Of a stretch of 64,000 nucleotides of DNA, positions 29,417 to 39,877 are shown one piece after another. Within the stretch, counting starts at the first letter, position 1. The number at the start of each line of letters is the position of its first letter. The notes under the pieces are model-generated. The model saw only the letters and a list, made by a program, of their open reading frames with translations, was not told the origin of the DNA and made no database searches. The position numbers and the translations under genes were made by a program. Location of the stretch: contig NZ_JSWE01000096.1 in the NCBI RefSeq assembly GCF_000815465.1, positions 124,001 to 188,000 of the forward strand, read 5' to 3'. Source of the DNA: Candidatus Jidaibacter acanthamoeba. Its GTDB lineage: Bacteria; Pseudomonadota; Alphaproteobacteria; Rickettsiales; Midichloriaceae.

Positions 29417-29845
29417 ATGGTTAATAAACAAAGTGAAAAGCAAAACAGTTATAATTTTTCGAATGAGGAAGAATATATGTCGCCACAAATGCTTGAGTAT
29501 TTTAAGCAAAAATTGCTTAATTGGCATGATGAGCTGCTTAGGAAAACAAGAGAAGAGGATAATGCGATACACCAAGGTCTTGGGAGAGAACCTGATCATG
29601 TGGATAGTGCAGTAAATGAAGTTGCTTTAGAAAATGAATTAATTCCCGGGATTAATCATGATAGAGGATTATTAGCGCAGGTTGAAGAGGCATTAAACAG
29701 GATAGAACAGGGTGACTACGGCTTTTGCAGTGTAACCGGAGAGCCGATCGGTTTTGCGCGTCTTGATGCTTGGCCGATAGCCACCCGAAGTATTGAGGCA
29801 CAGGAAGAAGAGGAAAAGAATAATAAAGTACATACTAAGTTATAG
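29417..29845 (+). CDS. dksA: RNA polymerase-binding transcription factor DksA
   Basis: 142 residues. The coiled-coil tip has the acidic DHVDSA motif (Asp60, Asp63), which reaches into the RNA polymerase secondary channel. The C-terminal finger reads YGFCSVTGEPIGFARLDAWP (101-120), then ATRSIEAQE. Of the four zinc ligands of E. coli DksA only Cys104 remains; Thr107, Ser125 and Ala128 replace the others. Cysteine-poor forms are common in alphaproteobacteria. It modulates rRNA and stress promoters with ppGpp. Its last 6 bp overlap the convergent gene at 29840. Confidence 0.93.
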   Translation: MVNKQSEKQNSYNFSNEEEYMSPQMLEYFKQKLLNWHDELLRKTREEDNAIHQGLGREPDHVDSAVNEVALENELIPGINHDRGLLAQVEEALNRIEQGDYGFCSVTGEPIGFARLDAWPIATRSIEAQEEEEKNNKVHTKL

Positions 29846-30550
29846 TTCATCCTGACCTTTCGCCTCGGGAGTTAAATAACAATGCTGGTCATCATTAATA
29901 CAATGTTGATCCTGTTCCTCGTAAGGTGAGATATTATTACCATATGAAAAAAAGCCGTCATTTTTAACATATTCTAAAGGCTCAAAAGCTTTAAAGAGTG
30001 CTTTTGCCCCAAAAACGGCAATTCCTGCTTTGCCGAAGGGAATAGCGCCCTTATAAGCAAAATATGCCATCATCAAACCTTCAGCGATCTCTGCAATATT
30101 AAAGCCTGCGGAAGTAAATTTGAAATTAATTTTTTCTAAAAACCCTTGCTCATGTTCATTGGTAGGATTTTGGAAATTACTTCTTAAGCTACTTCTTAAG
30201 CTTGAAGAAATTTTTAAAGAGTGTTCACTGATATACTTAATCAGCTGATCGGTTTCTTCTATAATAGTATTATTTTCTTTAGCAAACTGACTATCGGTAG
30301 TTACCTTCCCCAAAATTGAAGCAAGACTGCTGACTAACTGTGCAGACGGATTTTTTGCATCTGCGGAACTTATTATACCTTGAGCATATGCGCTGACTTC
30401 GGAATAGTTTAATAGTTCTACCGCTTCTAATTTGAGTAAATCGTTAATTAAACCGGCGGGCAAGTCGGTTTTATTTTTTACTATATTAGTTACCGTGGTA
30501 TTTAATACTTTAATTAATTTATGAAAATCTTTTACCAGCATTTGTTGCAT
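29840..30550 (-). CDS. Orphan protein with a hydrophobic segment
   Basis: 236 residues, no family recognised. Residues 1-150 appear helical and soluble. A moderately hydrophobic stretch at about 158-192 (AEIAEGLMMAYFAYKGAIPFGKAGIAVFGAKALF) could be a membrane hairpin. The C-terminus is acidic and polar and contains two similar HCINDDQHCYL elements with paired Cys/His. It converges on dksA with overlapping stop regions. Confidence 0.65.
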   Translation of the reverse strand: MQQMLVKDFHKLIKVLNTTVTNIVKNKTDLPAGLINDLLKLEAVELLNYSEVSAYAQGIISSADAKNPSAQLVSSLASILGKVTTDSQFAKENNTIIEETDQLIKYISEHSLKISSSLRSSLRSNFQNPTNEHEQGFLEKINFKFTSAGFNIAEIAEGLMMAYFAYKGAIPFGKAGIAVFGAKALFKAFEPLEYVKNDGFFSYGNNISPYEEQDQHCINDDQHCYLTPEAKGQDEL

Positions 30551-30706
30551 AATATACCCCCTAAATAACAGTTTAATAAAATTTAGAAGAATAAATATCT
30601 AATATAAATTAGAAAAATATATATTTTTAAACTTGAGTTATTGTTAATCATCTAACTCATTCTATAATGAGATATATAATATATGACTAAAAACTAGTGT
30701 TTAGCT

Positions 30707-31378
30707 ATGCAGATAATTGAAACTTTAAAATATATAGATAAGGATTTACCGACAATTTTTATTATTAGACATGCGGAAAGATTTTACAAAGACTCCCCTG
30801 AGCATGACTTTTTTTGTTACTTAACCGAACAAGGCAAGCAGCAATCTCTACTATTGGGTAAGTATATCAAAGAAAATCTCGGTAATATTACTAAAGTTTC
30901 GAGCAGTATTGTTGAAAGATGCATTGAAACAGGAGTTAAAGTAATAGAAGGGAACGACAGCAAGATAGGTGTTAATAAGGTTGAATACCTAACCAAGGCT
31001 TTTGTTTATGACCCACAAAATGCCATGATTGAGTTTCCACAGTATACAGTCAAGGAGCTGGTTAAAATGCATTTAGCCGAGAATATGATCAGTTGTATGC
31101 GAAAGCGGGATGAAGGGATTAAAATGTTACTTTCCCCTATAATTCAGGATTTACTGGATTTAGATAACAGATCCTTATATGTAACTCATGATTATTTACT
31201 AGGCATGTTATATGCTATGTTAGTCGATTTGCCTATTGATAAAGTCGAGGAGGAATGGTTTAGCTATCTGGACGGCGTGTGTTTGCAAAAAACCAATGAA
31301 AGTAAGTTTATACTTTATCGAAAAGAAAGCGCTATAGATATTACTGAAAACCTATCCAAGTTTGAAATTAAATTTTAG
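30707..31378 (+). CDS. Histidine phosphatase superfamily protein
   Basis: 223 residues. IFIIRHAERFYKD carries the RHxE phosphate pocket (Arg21-Glu24), with His22 the expected phosphohistidine. LTEQGKQQSLLLGKYI (36-51) and SSSIVERCIETG (second arginine) follow, and YVTHDYLLGMLYA supplies the second catalytic histidine. This is the acid-phosphatase/phosphoglycerate-mutase fold. The substrate is not evident. It has no export signal. It is a single gene converging on typA. Confidence 0.85.
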   Translation: MQIIETLKYIDKDLPTIFIIRHAERFYKDSPEHDFFCYLTEQGKQQSLLLGKYIKENLGNITKVSSSIVERCIETGVKVIEGNDSKIGVNKVEYLTKAFVYDPQNAMIEFPQYTVKELVKMHLAENMISCMRKRDEGIKMLLSPIIQDLLDLDNRSLYVTHDYLLGMLYAMLVDLPIDKVEEEWFSYLDGVCLQKTNESKFILYRKESAIDITENLSKFEIKF

Positions 31379-31383
31379 AGCTG

Positions 31384-31418
31384 TAAAAAAACTCCCCCTT
31401 TTTAACAAGAGGGAGTTC
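31384..31418 (-). terminator. Rho-independent terminator for typA
   Basis: On the minus strand AACTCCC (from 31417 down to 31411) pairs with GGGAGTT (31396-31390) and runs directly into a TTTTTT tract. It lies about 35 bp after the typA stop. The plus strand lacks a following T tract, so it acts on typA. Confidence 0.75.
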
Positions 31419-31452
31419 AGATAGTTCTTATAATTAAAAAGAGGTCTGAATA

Positions 31453-33273
31453 TTAAACGTCTTCTTTTCTGCTTGATTTTTTCCTGTCATGCGGATTGAG
31501 GTGTTTCTTTCTAATCCTTATATTCTTTGGAGTTACTTCAACAAGCTCGTCTCTATCAATATAAGAAATGACTTCCTCAAGCGTAATTTCCCTAGGAGGG
31601 GTAAGTACAATATTCTCATCAGTACCGGATGCTCTCATGTTAGTTAACTTCTTGCCTCTTACGGCATTAACTTCAAGGTCGTTATCCCTATTGTGTTCAC
31701 CGATAATCATGCCCTCATATACTTTGGTTTTAGGCGGGATGAACATTGTGCCTCTATCCTCAAGATTCCAAATCGCATATGCGGTTGTTTCCCCGTCGCA
31801 ATTAGAGATAAGTACACCGTTTCTTCTGCCTTCAATTTCTCCGCGATATTCCTGATATGAATGGAATAGTCTACTGAGTACTCCGGTTCCTCTGGTATCG
31901 TTTCTAAACTCACCTTGATAACCGATTAAGCTTCTTGACGGAACATGGAAGATAATTCTGATTTTATTTCCACCCGATGGACGCATATCTTTAAGCTCAC
32001 CTTTTCTTTGCGATAATTTCTCAACTACCACACCGCTATAGTTTTCATCTACGTCAACTACCACCTCTTCAATCGGTTCTAAAAGCCCGTTATTTTCATC
32101 ACGCTTAAATAATACTCTCGGACGTGATACGGATAACTCAAAACCTTCTCTTCTCATAGTCTCGATTAACACACCGAGTTGTAATTCTCCTCTTCCTCCG
32201 ACTTCAAAGCTTTCACCTTGTTCATTGATGCTTAAAGTTATCGCCACATTAGTTTCCGCCTCGCGTTTAAGCCTGTCCAGTATCATCCTTGAGGTGACTT
32301 TAGTTCCTTCTTGGCCTGCAAAGGGAGAGTCGTTTACCCCGATAGTAATTGCCATAGTCGGCGGATCAATCGGAGTTGATTTTAAAGGTATGGTAACGGA
32401 AGCATCGCAAATAGTATCTGAAACGGTAGCCTTCTCTACTCCTGCGATCGCAATGATATCTCCGGCTTCAATCTCGGTTAAAGGTATACGTTCAATTCCT
32501 TTGAAACCGAATAGTTTAGTCAGTTTAGTCGATTCAATAAGTTCGCCGTTTAAATTCATTGATTTTACATTTAAATTTACTTTAGCGGTACCTGCATAAA
32601 CTTTACCGATTAATATCCTACCCACATACGGATCATAATTAAGAATGGTAGCAAGCATTGAGAAAGGTGCGGTTCTATCAACATTCGGCTGAGGAATATG
32701 TTTAATAATCAATTGAAATAGCGGTGTTAAATCCGTTCTTTCATCTTTTAAGTCGGTAACTGCCCAGCCGTCTCTTCCGACTGCGTATAGTACAGGGAAA
32801 TCTAATTGCTCTTCCGTTGCATCAAGCGCAGCAAATAAGTCAAAAATTTCATTTAATACCTCATCTATTCTGCTGTCGGGTCTATCAACCTTATTGATAA
32901 CTACAATCGGTCTTAAGCCTAATTTTAAAGCTTTACTAAGTACGAATTTAGTTTGAGGCATAGGCCCTTCGGAAGCATCAACCAGGAGAACTACTCCATC
33001 TACCATAGATAGTACGCGCTCAACTTCTCCTCCAAAGTCTGCGTGCCCTGGTGTATCAACTATATTTAATTTATAATCTTCATAATGTATAGATGTGCAT
33101 TTAGCAAGAATGGTTATTCCGCGTTCTTTTTCCAATTCGTTAGAGTCCATTACTCTTTCGTCAACTTGCTGATTATCGCGGAAAGTACCGCTTTGCTTAA
33201 GCATGTTATCTATAAGTGTAGTTTTGCCGTGATCTACGTGTGCAATAATTGCTAAATTTCTAATATTATTCAT
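31453..33273 (-). CDS. typA: GTPase TypA/BipA
   Basis: 606 residues, full length. The N-terminal GTPase domain has [10 protein letters not shown] (11-20), the RGITILAK switch [18 protein letters not shown] and the NKVD motif. EF-G-like domains follow with [18 protein letters not shown]. The C-terminal TypA-specific domain has [18 protein letters not shown]-type sequence. It is a ribosome-associated GTPase that assists ribosome assembly and stress adaptation. It is a single gene with its own terminator. Confidence 0.97.
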   Translation of the reverse strand: MNNIRNLAIIAHVDHGKTTLIDNMLKQSGTFRDNQQVDERVMDSNELEKERGITILAKCTSIHYEDYKLNIVDTPGHADFGGEVERVLSMVDGVVLLVDASEGPMPQTKFVLSKALKLGLRPIVVINKVDRPDSRIDEVLNEIFDLFAALDATEEQLDFPVLYAVGRDGWAVTDLKDERTDLTPLFQLIIKHIPQPNVDRTAPFSMLATILNYDPYVGRILIGKVYAGTAKVNLNVKSMNLNGELIESTKLTKLFGFKGIERIPLTEIEAGDIIAIAGVEKATVSDTICDASVTIPLKSTPIDPPTMAITIGVNDSPFAGQEGTKVTSRMILDRLKREAETNVAITLSINEQGESFEVGGRGELQLGVLIETMRREGFELSVSRPRVLFKRDENNGLLEPIEEVVVDVDENYSGVVVEKLSQRKGELKDMRPSGGNKIRIIFHVPSRSLIGYQGEFRNDTRGTGVLSRLFHSYQEYRGEIEGRRNGVLISNCDGETTAYAIWNLEDRGTMFIPPKTKVYEGMIIGEHNRDNDLEVNAVRGKKLTNMRASGTDENIVLTPPREITLEEVISYIDRDELVEVTPKNIRIRKKHLNPHDRKKSSRKEDV

Positions 33274-33354
33274 TTACTGATTCGTTAATTATTTATAAGC
33301 TCTAAGAGTATAATTAATTTAACGATAATTATCAAACTATATTGAGAGAATAAT

Positions 33355-33885
33355 ATGCAGGAAGTGAAAAAATATCCTTTAAGCATGCGTTTAATGCACT
33401 GGGGATTAGGTATAATAATACTTGTAATGCTCTTTGTCGGGCTATATATGGTCAATTTACCGGTCGATAATCCGTTTAAATGGGAGCTGTATAATTTACA
33501 TAAATCATTCGGGGTAATTGTTTTTGTGCTGGCAATTATACGTTTAGGTATAAGAGCTGCTTCTCAAATACCACCTCTTCCGAAAGAGATATCAACTTTA
33601 GAATCCAAGTTATCGATTTTATTTACAGTCTTGCTTTACTTAAGTATGTTTATTATGCCTCTAAGCGGATATATTTCTTCAACAGCGGGAGGATTCGGAG
33701 TGAAATTCTTTTCGCTTGATATGCCGAATTTTTTCTCAGAAAAGAATTTTGATTTATCCAGAATTGCTATTACTGTTCATATATATGTAGCATATTTTAT
33801 GATTGCCGTGCTTTGCCTACACCTTAGCGCACCCATAAAGCATTTATTTATAGATAAAATAAATATATTCAAAAGGATGCTTTAA
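33355..33885 (+). CDS. Cytochrome b561
   Basis: 176 residues with four membrane helices and the histidines expected for two b-type hemes: SMRLMHWGLG (His15), LHKSFGV, and TVHIYVAYFMIAVLCLHLSAPIKH. This matches the CybB-type cytochrome b561 family, which transfers electrons from ubiquinol in the membrane; in some bacteria it oxidises superoxide. The name rests on family resemblance. It lies between typA (divergent) and pccA, 118 bp away, with no clear shared promoter. Confidence 0.9.
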   Translation: MQEVKKYPLSMRLMHWGLGIIILVMLFVGLYMVNLPVDNPFKWELYNLHKSFGVIVFVLAIIRLGIRAASQIPPLPKEISTLESKLSILFTVLLYLSMFIMPLSGYISSTAGGFGVKFFSLDMPNFFSEKNFDLSRIAITVHIYVAYFMIAVLCLHLSAPIKHLFIDKINIFKRML

Positions 33886-34003
33886 AAGGTAGTTAACGGG
33901 TTGCTAATATAAGATTTTTGCTTAAACTCTCATGCAACCTTACTTCTTGTAAAGAGAGTTAAACTGATATATAAAGATTGCAAAATAAACTTAATACCTT
34001 TTT

Positions 34004-35995
34004 ATGTTTAAGCGAATTTTAATTGCAAACCGCGGTGAAATTGCCTGCAGAATTATCAAAACTGCAAAAAAAATGGGGATTCAAACTGTTGCTGTATATT
34101 CTGAAGCCGATACCAATTCTCTACATGTTAAGCTTGCTGATAAAGCTATATATATCGGGCATTCTCCCTCTACACAAAGTTATTTAAACCAAAAAAGCAT
34201 TATTAATGCGGTAAAAATATCAGGCGCCGATGCGGTACATCCCGGGTATGGATTTTTATCCGAAAATACTGACTTTGCAGCCCGCTTGGAAAAATTAGGG
34301 ATTACTTTTATCGGCCCTTCTTCTTATGCGATCAAAATGATGGGTGATAAGATTGAAGCAAAGAAAATTGCTAAAAAAGCAGGAGTGAATATCGTTCCCG
34401 GGTATATGGGTGCTATAAAAAATGATAGGGATGCAGTTAGAATCGCAAGTAAAATCGGTTATCCAATAATGCTTAAAGCCGCAGCGGGAGGCGGTGGGAA
34501 AGGCATGAGAGTAGTAAGAAGTTCCGAAGAAATGAAACAAGCTTTCAGCTCGACTACCAATGAAGCTAAGAACAATTTTTCCGATGAAAGAACATTTATA
34601 GAAAAATTTATTGAAAATCCTCGACATATTGAAATTCAATTACTTGGTGATAAACACGGAAATTATGTTTGTGTAGGTGAGCGAGAATGTTCTATACAAA
34701 GGCACCATCAAAAAGTGATTGAAGAAGCTCCGAGCCCGTTTATTGATGAAAGAACCCGTAAGAAAATGTATGCTCAGGCAGTTGCACTTGCTAAAGAAGT
34801 TAAGTATTTTTCTGCCGGAACAATAGAGTATATTGTAGATCCGAAAAAGAATTTTTATTTTTTGGAAATGAATACCAGGCTTCAGGTGGAGCATCCAGTA
34901 ACCGAGCTGGTTAGCGGGGTAGATTTGGTTGAGCAGATGATTAGAGTCGCAGCAGGTGAAAGATTGCAGCTTAAACAAAAAGATATAAAATTAAACGGCT
35001 GGGCATTTGAATCCAGAATTTATGCTGAAGACCCGAGCTCAGGCTTCTTGCCTTCTACGGGAAGAGTATATACTTATAAAGAACCTCAGGCAACTGAAGG
35101 GGTGAGAGTGGATACCGGGATTTATGAAGGTGGAGAGGTAAGCATGTTTTATGATGCTATGATCTCTAAACTTTGTTCATACGGTGCTGATAGAAATGAA
35201 GCGATTACTAAAATGAAGAACGCTTTAAGTCAATATGTGATTCGAGGCATCTCTCATAATATCAGTTTCCTTCAAGCTATATATAACTCTGAACGATTCG
35301 TTAAAGGAGACCTTTCAACTAACTTTATCGAAGAAGAATTTAAAGGTGGTTTTACAGGTGCAGTTTTAAATGATGAGCAAAGTGCGGTTATATTGTGTGC
35401 GACCGTGTTTATCTTCTTAACTGATGCTAAACGTGCGGCAAGCGTTTCAGGTCAACTGCGGGGAAGGTGTAGAGCGATTGGTACGCGCTGGGTAATAAAC
35501 TTAGACGGCAAAAACTATCCGGTAACCGTACGACCGATTGAAGACGGCTATAAAATTACTTTTGAGAACAGAAGATTTTATATAACCAGCAAATGGGTTC
35601 TAGGAAGTAAATTGTTCCCGTGTAAAGTGAACGGTCAGCAGTATAACTTACAGGTAGAGTATGTAATGGGCGGCTTTGATCTTAGGTTTATGGGCTCCAC
35701 GGTAAGGGCTGCTGTGTTTACTCCAAGGGCTGCCGAACTTACTAAATTTGTCAAAATATCCAACGGTAAAGATATTCAGCCTGATTTGATTGCTAATATT
35801 GCCGGCCTTATTGTGGATATTAAAGTTAAAGAAGGTGATAAAGTTGTGAAAGGCCAGCCACTGGTAGTAATAGAAGCAATGAAGATGGAAAACGTCTTTT
35901 TCAGCCAAATTGACGGTAGGGTTAGTAAAATACATGTTAATTCTAAGGAAGTTATTGCGAATGGTGATACCATAATCTCGATTGAAGCGGATTAA
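34004..35995 (+). CDS. pccA: Acetyl/propionyl-CoA carboxylase alpha subunit (biotin carboxylase plus BCCP)
   Basis: 663 residues, the size of alphaproteobacterial PccA. Biotin carboxylase occupies 1-445: RILIANRGEIACRIIKTAKK at the N-terminus, the glycine loop KAAAGGGGKGMR, and EMNTRLQVEHPVTE. A linker (about 450-590) is followed by the biotinyl domain with EAMKMEN, biotin on Lys627. The enzyme carboxylates biotin with bicarbonate and ATP, for transfer by a beta subunit to propionyl-CoA. pccB is not within the window. Propionyl- rather than methylcrotonyl-CoA is preferred by length and resemblance. Confidence 0.93.
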   Translation: MFKRILIANRGEIACRIIKTAKKMGIQTVAVYSEADTNSLHVKLADKAIYIGHSPSTQSYLNQKSIINAVKISGADAVHPGYGFLSENTDFAARLEKLGITFIGPSSYAIKMMGDKIEAKKIAKKAGVNIVPGYMGAIKNDRDAVRIASKIGYPIMLKAAAGGGGKGMRVVRSSEEMKQAFSSTTNEAKNNFSDERTFIEKFIENPRHIEIQLLGDKHGNYVCVGERECSIQRHHQKVIEEAPSPFIDERTRKKMYAQAVALAKEVKYFSAGTIEYIVDPKKNFYFLEMNTRLQVEHPVTELVSGVDLVEQMIRVAAGERLQLKQKDIKLNGWAFESRIYAEDPSSGFLPSTGRVYTYKEPQATEGVRVDTGIYEGGEVSMFYDAMISKLCSYGADRNEAITKMKNALSQYVIRGISHNISFLQAIYNSERFVKGDLSTNFIEEEFKGGFTGAVLNDEQSAVILCATVFIFLTDAKRAASVSGQLRGRCRAIGTRWVINLDGKNYPVTVRPIEDGYKITFENRRFYITSKWVLGSKLFPCKVNGQQYNLQVEYVMGGFDLRFMGSTVRAAVFTPRAAELTKFVKISNGKDIQPDLIANIAGLIVDIKVKEGDKVVKGQPLVVIEAMKMENVFFSQIDGRVSKIHVNSKEVIANGDTIISIEAD

Positions 35996-36258
35996 GGACG
36001 TATGCAAGACCATTTGAGTTTAATTTCAGCATAAAAAATTAAAAAGTAATGCGGCAATATGGCTATTTATATTAGGCAAAATTTCTATCCTAATTTTATT
36101 TATCATTGATTGATAAAAATTCATTATCCAACTAGATATTTTTTTAAATATATTGGAAAGTACAATAGTTCAAAATCTTTGGCTTAATAGTGAATCGAAT
36201 AAGCTAAAATCGCCCGATGAGATTAGTATAACACAATATGTTCCTCTGAAGAGATAAC

Positions 36259-36762
36259 TTACTTAGCAACTTCATTCCAAATTAGGTCAAATTGGTTTTT
36301 ATATGCTAAAGCCAGATCTGCATTTTCAATTAATACTACTTTTAAACTTTGCCACATTAGATAGGCAATCTTATTATGGTAGATATAGGTTGAAATTCCG
36401 CTAAAGTATTTATTAGGTATAAACCTATCTTCAACAAAGGACTTTCTTTCTTCAACCAAGTACTCATTTTTTTTGTCCGCAACTAAGCACCTAAAAACCA
36501 CATTATTTAATTCAGACAGCCGGCGGTAAAATTTAATCATGTATTCATCACCAAAATATTGGAAATATACTCTCCTATCAAGCCCTGATAATCTTACTAT
36601 ACCTGAATTTTCACTCATAACTTCATATATATCGTTCATCGCCTGCTCAAATGCCTGTATTCCTTCAAGCACCGTAATATTATGTGATGAGAGGGCAGGT
36701 ACTAATTGTTTAACATATGCAGGTTTATTTTCCGACATGCTATTGCTTTTACTATTGTACAT
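36259..36762 (-). CDS. Orphan protein, possible regulator-type sensor domain
   Basis: 167 residues. The segment EVMSENSGIVRLSGLDRRVY and the C-terminus YFSGISTYIYHNKIAYLMWQ then VVLIENADLALAYKNQFDLIWNEVAK resemble the PLD-like sensor domain of TrmB/sugar-specific regulators. In those proteins the domain follows a helix-turn-helix, and none is visible here. This is a fold-level guess. Either Met1 or Met9 could be the start. The gene stands alone, convergent to pccA and 436 bp from the next gene. Confidence 0.6.
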   Translation of the reverse strand: MYNSKSNSMSENKPAYVKQLVPALSSHNITVLEGIQAFEQAMNDIYEVMSENSGIVRLSGLDRRVYFQYFGDEYMIKFYRRLSELNNVVFRCLVADKKNEYLVEERKSFVEDRFIPNKYFSGISTYIYHNKIAYLMWQSLKVVLIENADLALAYKNQFDLIWNEVAK

Positions 36763-37198
36763 TTTTTATATTTAATCAGGTTTAATTGATACTATATATA
36801 TTAGTTGCTATAGTAATAAAGCAATATAAATATTAATTATTTTATAAAATAATTATAAAGTTTTATTAAAATTATATTAACAAGCCTATTAATCTGCTGT
36901 TATAATTGCTTTATAGTACAAGATCTGTAGAACTAATAAATTATATAATTAAAAACTGCATTGCTGTGATCCCTAATATAGGGCAATCTATTAATATCTT
37001 TTTCAATTAAGTTGTAGAGAGAACTATCATGAGAAGTATATAGCTCCTTTTCAAAAAATAGAGCTTACCAGTTGATAAACAGAATATTGGAAGCCAATAA
37101 ATAGCTCATTATTTGAAATAGGAGAAATACTCTTGTAATGAAATAGAAAATTTTTTATAAAAGATTTCCTCAAACATTATTTTTAACTAAACAAAAAA
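36763..37198. other. Intergenic region of about 435 bp without recognised gene
   Basis: Very AT-rich. No ORF with coding character, tRNA or riboswitch was recognised. CCCTAATATAGGG (about 36981-36993) is a small perfect hairpin, and AGCTC...GAGCT (about 37041-37064) a weaker one. It may be a degraded gene or carry the promoters of the flanking minus-strand gene at 36259. Confidence 0.5.
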
Positions 37199-38023
37199 TT
37201 ACATTTGGAAATAATCACAGATATAGCTGGGAATTATTTTATGTCCTTTAATAAACAAATCTAAATTTGTAAAATTTTTATATATACCTTTAGAAATTAA
37301 AAGAGAATCTATACCGAAGTTTTTTGCACCTAAAATATCTGTATTTAAATTATCGCCGATAGCAAGCATTCTAGATTTATCATACTTAGAATCTTTTACA
37401 GCATACTGATACATTTCCGTATAAGGTTTTCCGTAATATCTAACTACTCCGCCGAGTGATTCATATTTATTTGCAATAAACCCTGCCGGATATCTTAGTT
37501 CATTTCCATGATAAACTACGGTATCAGGGTTAGGGCATAAAGCAACAATATTATTGCCAATGGCTTTTTTTAATATTTCGTCATGCTTATCAAGTTCATC
37601 GCTGTTTTCCAAAAATGTAAGTATAACAAGAACCTCTGCCTGCTCAATATCTTGAGTTCGGTTATAAAATTCGCTTAAATCCAAATCTCGATTATATTCG
37701 TATCCTAAAATATAAGCTGTGCTTTTGTGATTATATTTTCGAAAATTTCTCTTTAATTCTTGTAGGAATAAATCCCCTGAAGTAATGATTTTTTCATCTC
37801 CGCAAATATATCCTAAATCTGCCAGCTTTTTTCTGACTATATTTTGCGGTCGGGGAGCATTAGTAAAGAATATAATATCTTTTTGCATTTCTTTTAAGGT
37901 ATTTAATGTATTTATCGCCTTAGGGTAGGCGTTGAGCCCATTATGCACCACACCGCTCATATCAATTAAGTAAGTATGATATTTTTCTGCGATTTCTCCG
38001 AGACCCTTAATATACCTTTGCAT
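37199..38023 (-). CDS. HAD superfamily class IIA phosphatase (NagD-like)
   Basis: 274 residues. Motif I is LIDMSGVVHNG (20-30), nucleophile Asp21. Motif II appears in IIFFTNAPRP, and the class IIA cap domain lies in the middle. Motif IV appears in LAIGDNLNTDILGAKNFG. The residue two after the nucleophile is Ser23 rather than Asp; alphaproteobacterial relatives often have Trp here, so the general-acid position varies. It is expected to remove phosphate from a small phosphorylated metabolite. It lies 26 bp downstream of dsbD on the same strand. Confidence 0.88.
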   Translation of the reverse strand: MQRYIKGLGEIAEKYHTYLIDMSGVVHNGLNAYPKAINTLNTLKEMQKDIIFFTNAPRPQNIVRKKLADLGYICGDEKIITSGDLFLQELKRNFRKYNHKSTAYILGYEYNRDLDLSEFYNRTQDIEQAEVLVILTFLENSDELDKHDEILKKAIGNNIVALCPNPDTVVYHGNELRYPAGFIANKYESLGGVVRYYGKPYTEMYQYAVKDSKYDKSRMLAIGDNLNTDILGAKNFGIDSLLISKGIYKNFTNLDLFIKGHKIIPSYICDYFQM

Positions 38024-38049
38024 AAACTAATAACTTTGTTTACAAAAAA

Positions 38050-39825
38050 CTATATAGGAATATCACTCTGTTTACAATCCTTTAATCCGTTTATTTCATT
38101 ATAAATGATGGACTTAGTTAGTATTTCAGGTAGTATAATTCCGTTAGGGTTTTCTTTACTTACTATTATATTAAAAGGAATGCCGTGCCGGTCATATTTT
38201 TTTAAAAATCGGCTTATTAAGTCCGATTTATTAGTATAATCAGCCCTCAATAATTTTATATTCCGAGTGCTAAGAAATTTTATAATCTCATCGTGCTCTA
38301 ATACATTAAATTTATTCATTTTGCATGTTAAGCACCACTCTGCGGTAATATCTATAAACACTACATAATCTTTTGCTATATACTCATTAACCTTTTCCTC
38401 GGAAAAGCTTTCCCATACATGATTTCTTAGCTCGTTATTATGGGAGTGGGAAAGGTATATAGATGCAAAATAACCAAGTATTGCAACCCCAACTAAAATA
38501 GCCCCTGCTTTAAGAGAGGAGCGGTTTTTAGTAAAAATAAGCTTGATTAGGATAATTAATGTAATAAAGAGAAAAATTTCTACAAAGTCGGCTTGGAATG
38601 AGAGTACATAAAATAACCATAAGGCAGTTAAAGCCAGCAAAACTGAAAAAATCTTCTTTAGCTTAATCATCCATGCTCCAGGCTTGGGTAAAAACCTAAG
38701 TAAGCCCGGTCTAATTAAAAGTAGAATAAATGGTAAAGCCATACCGATCCCAACAAAAATATAGATCAGTAGTAGCTTAGGAAAGCTCTGGCTTAGCCCG
38801 AATGCAATTGCAAGCGAGAGAAACGGTGCAGTACAAGGGGTTGCAAGGAGGGTTGCAAACATACCCGTAAAAAAGCTTCCTAATATATTACTTTTGGTGT
38901 GTTCCGAATAATTAAAGATTCTGTTTAAAAAGGGTGGCAATTGAATTTCGAAGCTACCCCATAGGTTGCTTGCAAATAATAACAACATAGTTATTAAGAA
39001 CATGATAAATATCGGCTCTTGAAAGTGGAATCCCCAGCCTAACGAATGCCCGAAGCTTTTCAAAATTTGAGTAAGACTTGCAAGCATGATAAAAGAAAAG
39101 ATGATACCTAATATGGTAAATAATAAAGAGATCTTTATGTTTCTCTGATCATTAGTTAAGTTTTTCATTACACTAAGAATTTTTAGCGAAAGGACGGGAA
39201 GTACGCATGGCATCAAGTTCAAAATAAACCCGCCTAACATCGCGAATAAAAGAATTGCAAGCAGTGAATATGAAGGATCGGGTGAGTTTTCTACATTTAA
39301 AGCTACCTGATATAGCGCATAACCTGCTTCATCAAAGTATCCGTAGGGTATATTAAACAGAATTTTTTTACTTTCTCTTATGCAACTTTCCTTACAAGCT
39401 GCGTAATCAACATGAATTACAGCAATAATTTCCTGATCGTTTTGAATAGGAATTATTTCAATTGGTATAGTTATCTCATTATTATAGTAATTAATACTAA
39501 AGCCTTCATAGATAGACGTTTTAAATTGAGGCCAAAGTATTTGGTAAGACTTAATATTATTCGCGTCTTTAAGTTTGATTTTTAAAGGGATCCCACTTTC
39601 ACCGGGAATATTTGCATACATTTTCCAGTTTTCGGCAATGTTAAACTTAAGAATTACTATAGCTTTTTCTTTTTCGTAGCTAACCCTTGTTAATGAAAGA
39701 CTAATCGGTAAATCATCGGTTTGAGCATAGCAGTAATTATAGAAAAAAATTCCTATAAAATAAATAATTAATAATAAATATTTGAATCCATATACAAAAT
39801 TAGGCCTATATATTATTTTTTTCAT
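38050..39825 (-). CDS. dsbD: Thiol:disulfide interchange protein DsbD
   Basis: 591 residues. A signal peptide (about 10-36) leads into an N-terminal periplasmic domain (36-175) with YAACKESCI, the DsbD-alpha-like Cys pair. About eight membrane helices follow, with MPCVLPVLSLKIL and LATPCTAPFL, the paired cysteines of the transmembrane relay. The C-terminal thioredoxin domain has WCLTC (Cys498, Cys501). It passes reducing power from cytoplasmic thioredoxin to periplasmic proteins, including those for cytochrome c maturation. It is divergent from the orphan at 39878. Confidence 0.93.
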   Translation of the reverse strand: MKKIIYRPNFVYGFKYLLLIIYFIGIFFYNYCYAQTDDLPISLSLTRVSYEKEKAIVILKFNIAENWKMYANIPGESGIPLKIKLKDANNIKSYQILWPQFKTSIYEGFSINYYNNEITIPIEIIPIQNDQEIIAVIHVDYAACKESCIRESKKILFNIPYGYFDEAGYALYQVALNVENSPDPSYSLLAILLFAMLGGFILNLMPCVLPVLSLKILSVMKNLTNDQRNIKISLLFTILGIIFSFIMLASLTQILKSFGHSLGWGFHFQEPIFIMFLITMLLLFASNLWGSFEIQLPPFLNRIFNYSEHTKSNILGSFFTGMFATLLATPCTAPFLSLAIAFGLSQSFPKLLLIYIFVGIGMALPFILLLIRPGLLRFLPKPGAWMIKLKKIFSVLLALTALWLFYVLSFQADFVEIFLFITLIILIKLIFTKNRSSLKAGAILVGVAILGYFASIYLSHSHNNELRNHVWESFSEEKVNEYIAKDYVVFIDITAEWCLTCKMNKFNVLEHDEIIKFLSTRNIKLLRADYTNKSDLISRFLKKYDRHGIPFNIIVSKENPNGIILPEILTKSIIYNEINGLKDCKQSDIPI

Positions 39826-39877
39826 AATAAAAATGTGCTAAAATATTTTATAAAGTATATTAGCAAGATAAAAGTTA

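Noticed and set aside
36959-37065. Small hairpins in the 435-bp gap as a non-coding RNA
   Set aside because: Stems are only 5 bp and AT-rich sequence forms these frequently.
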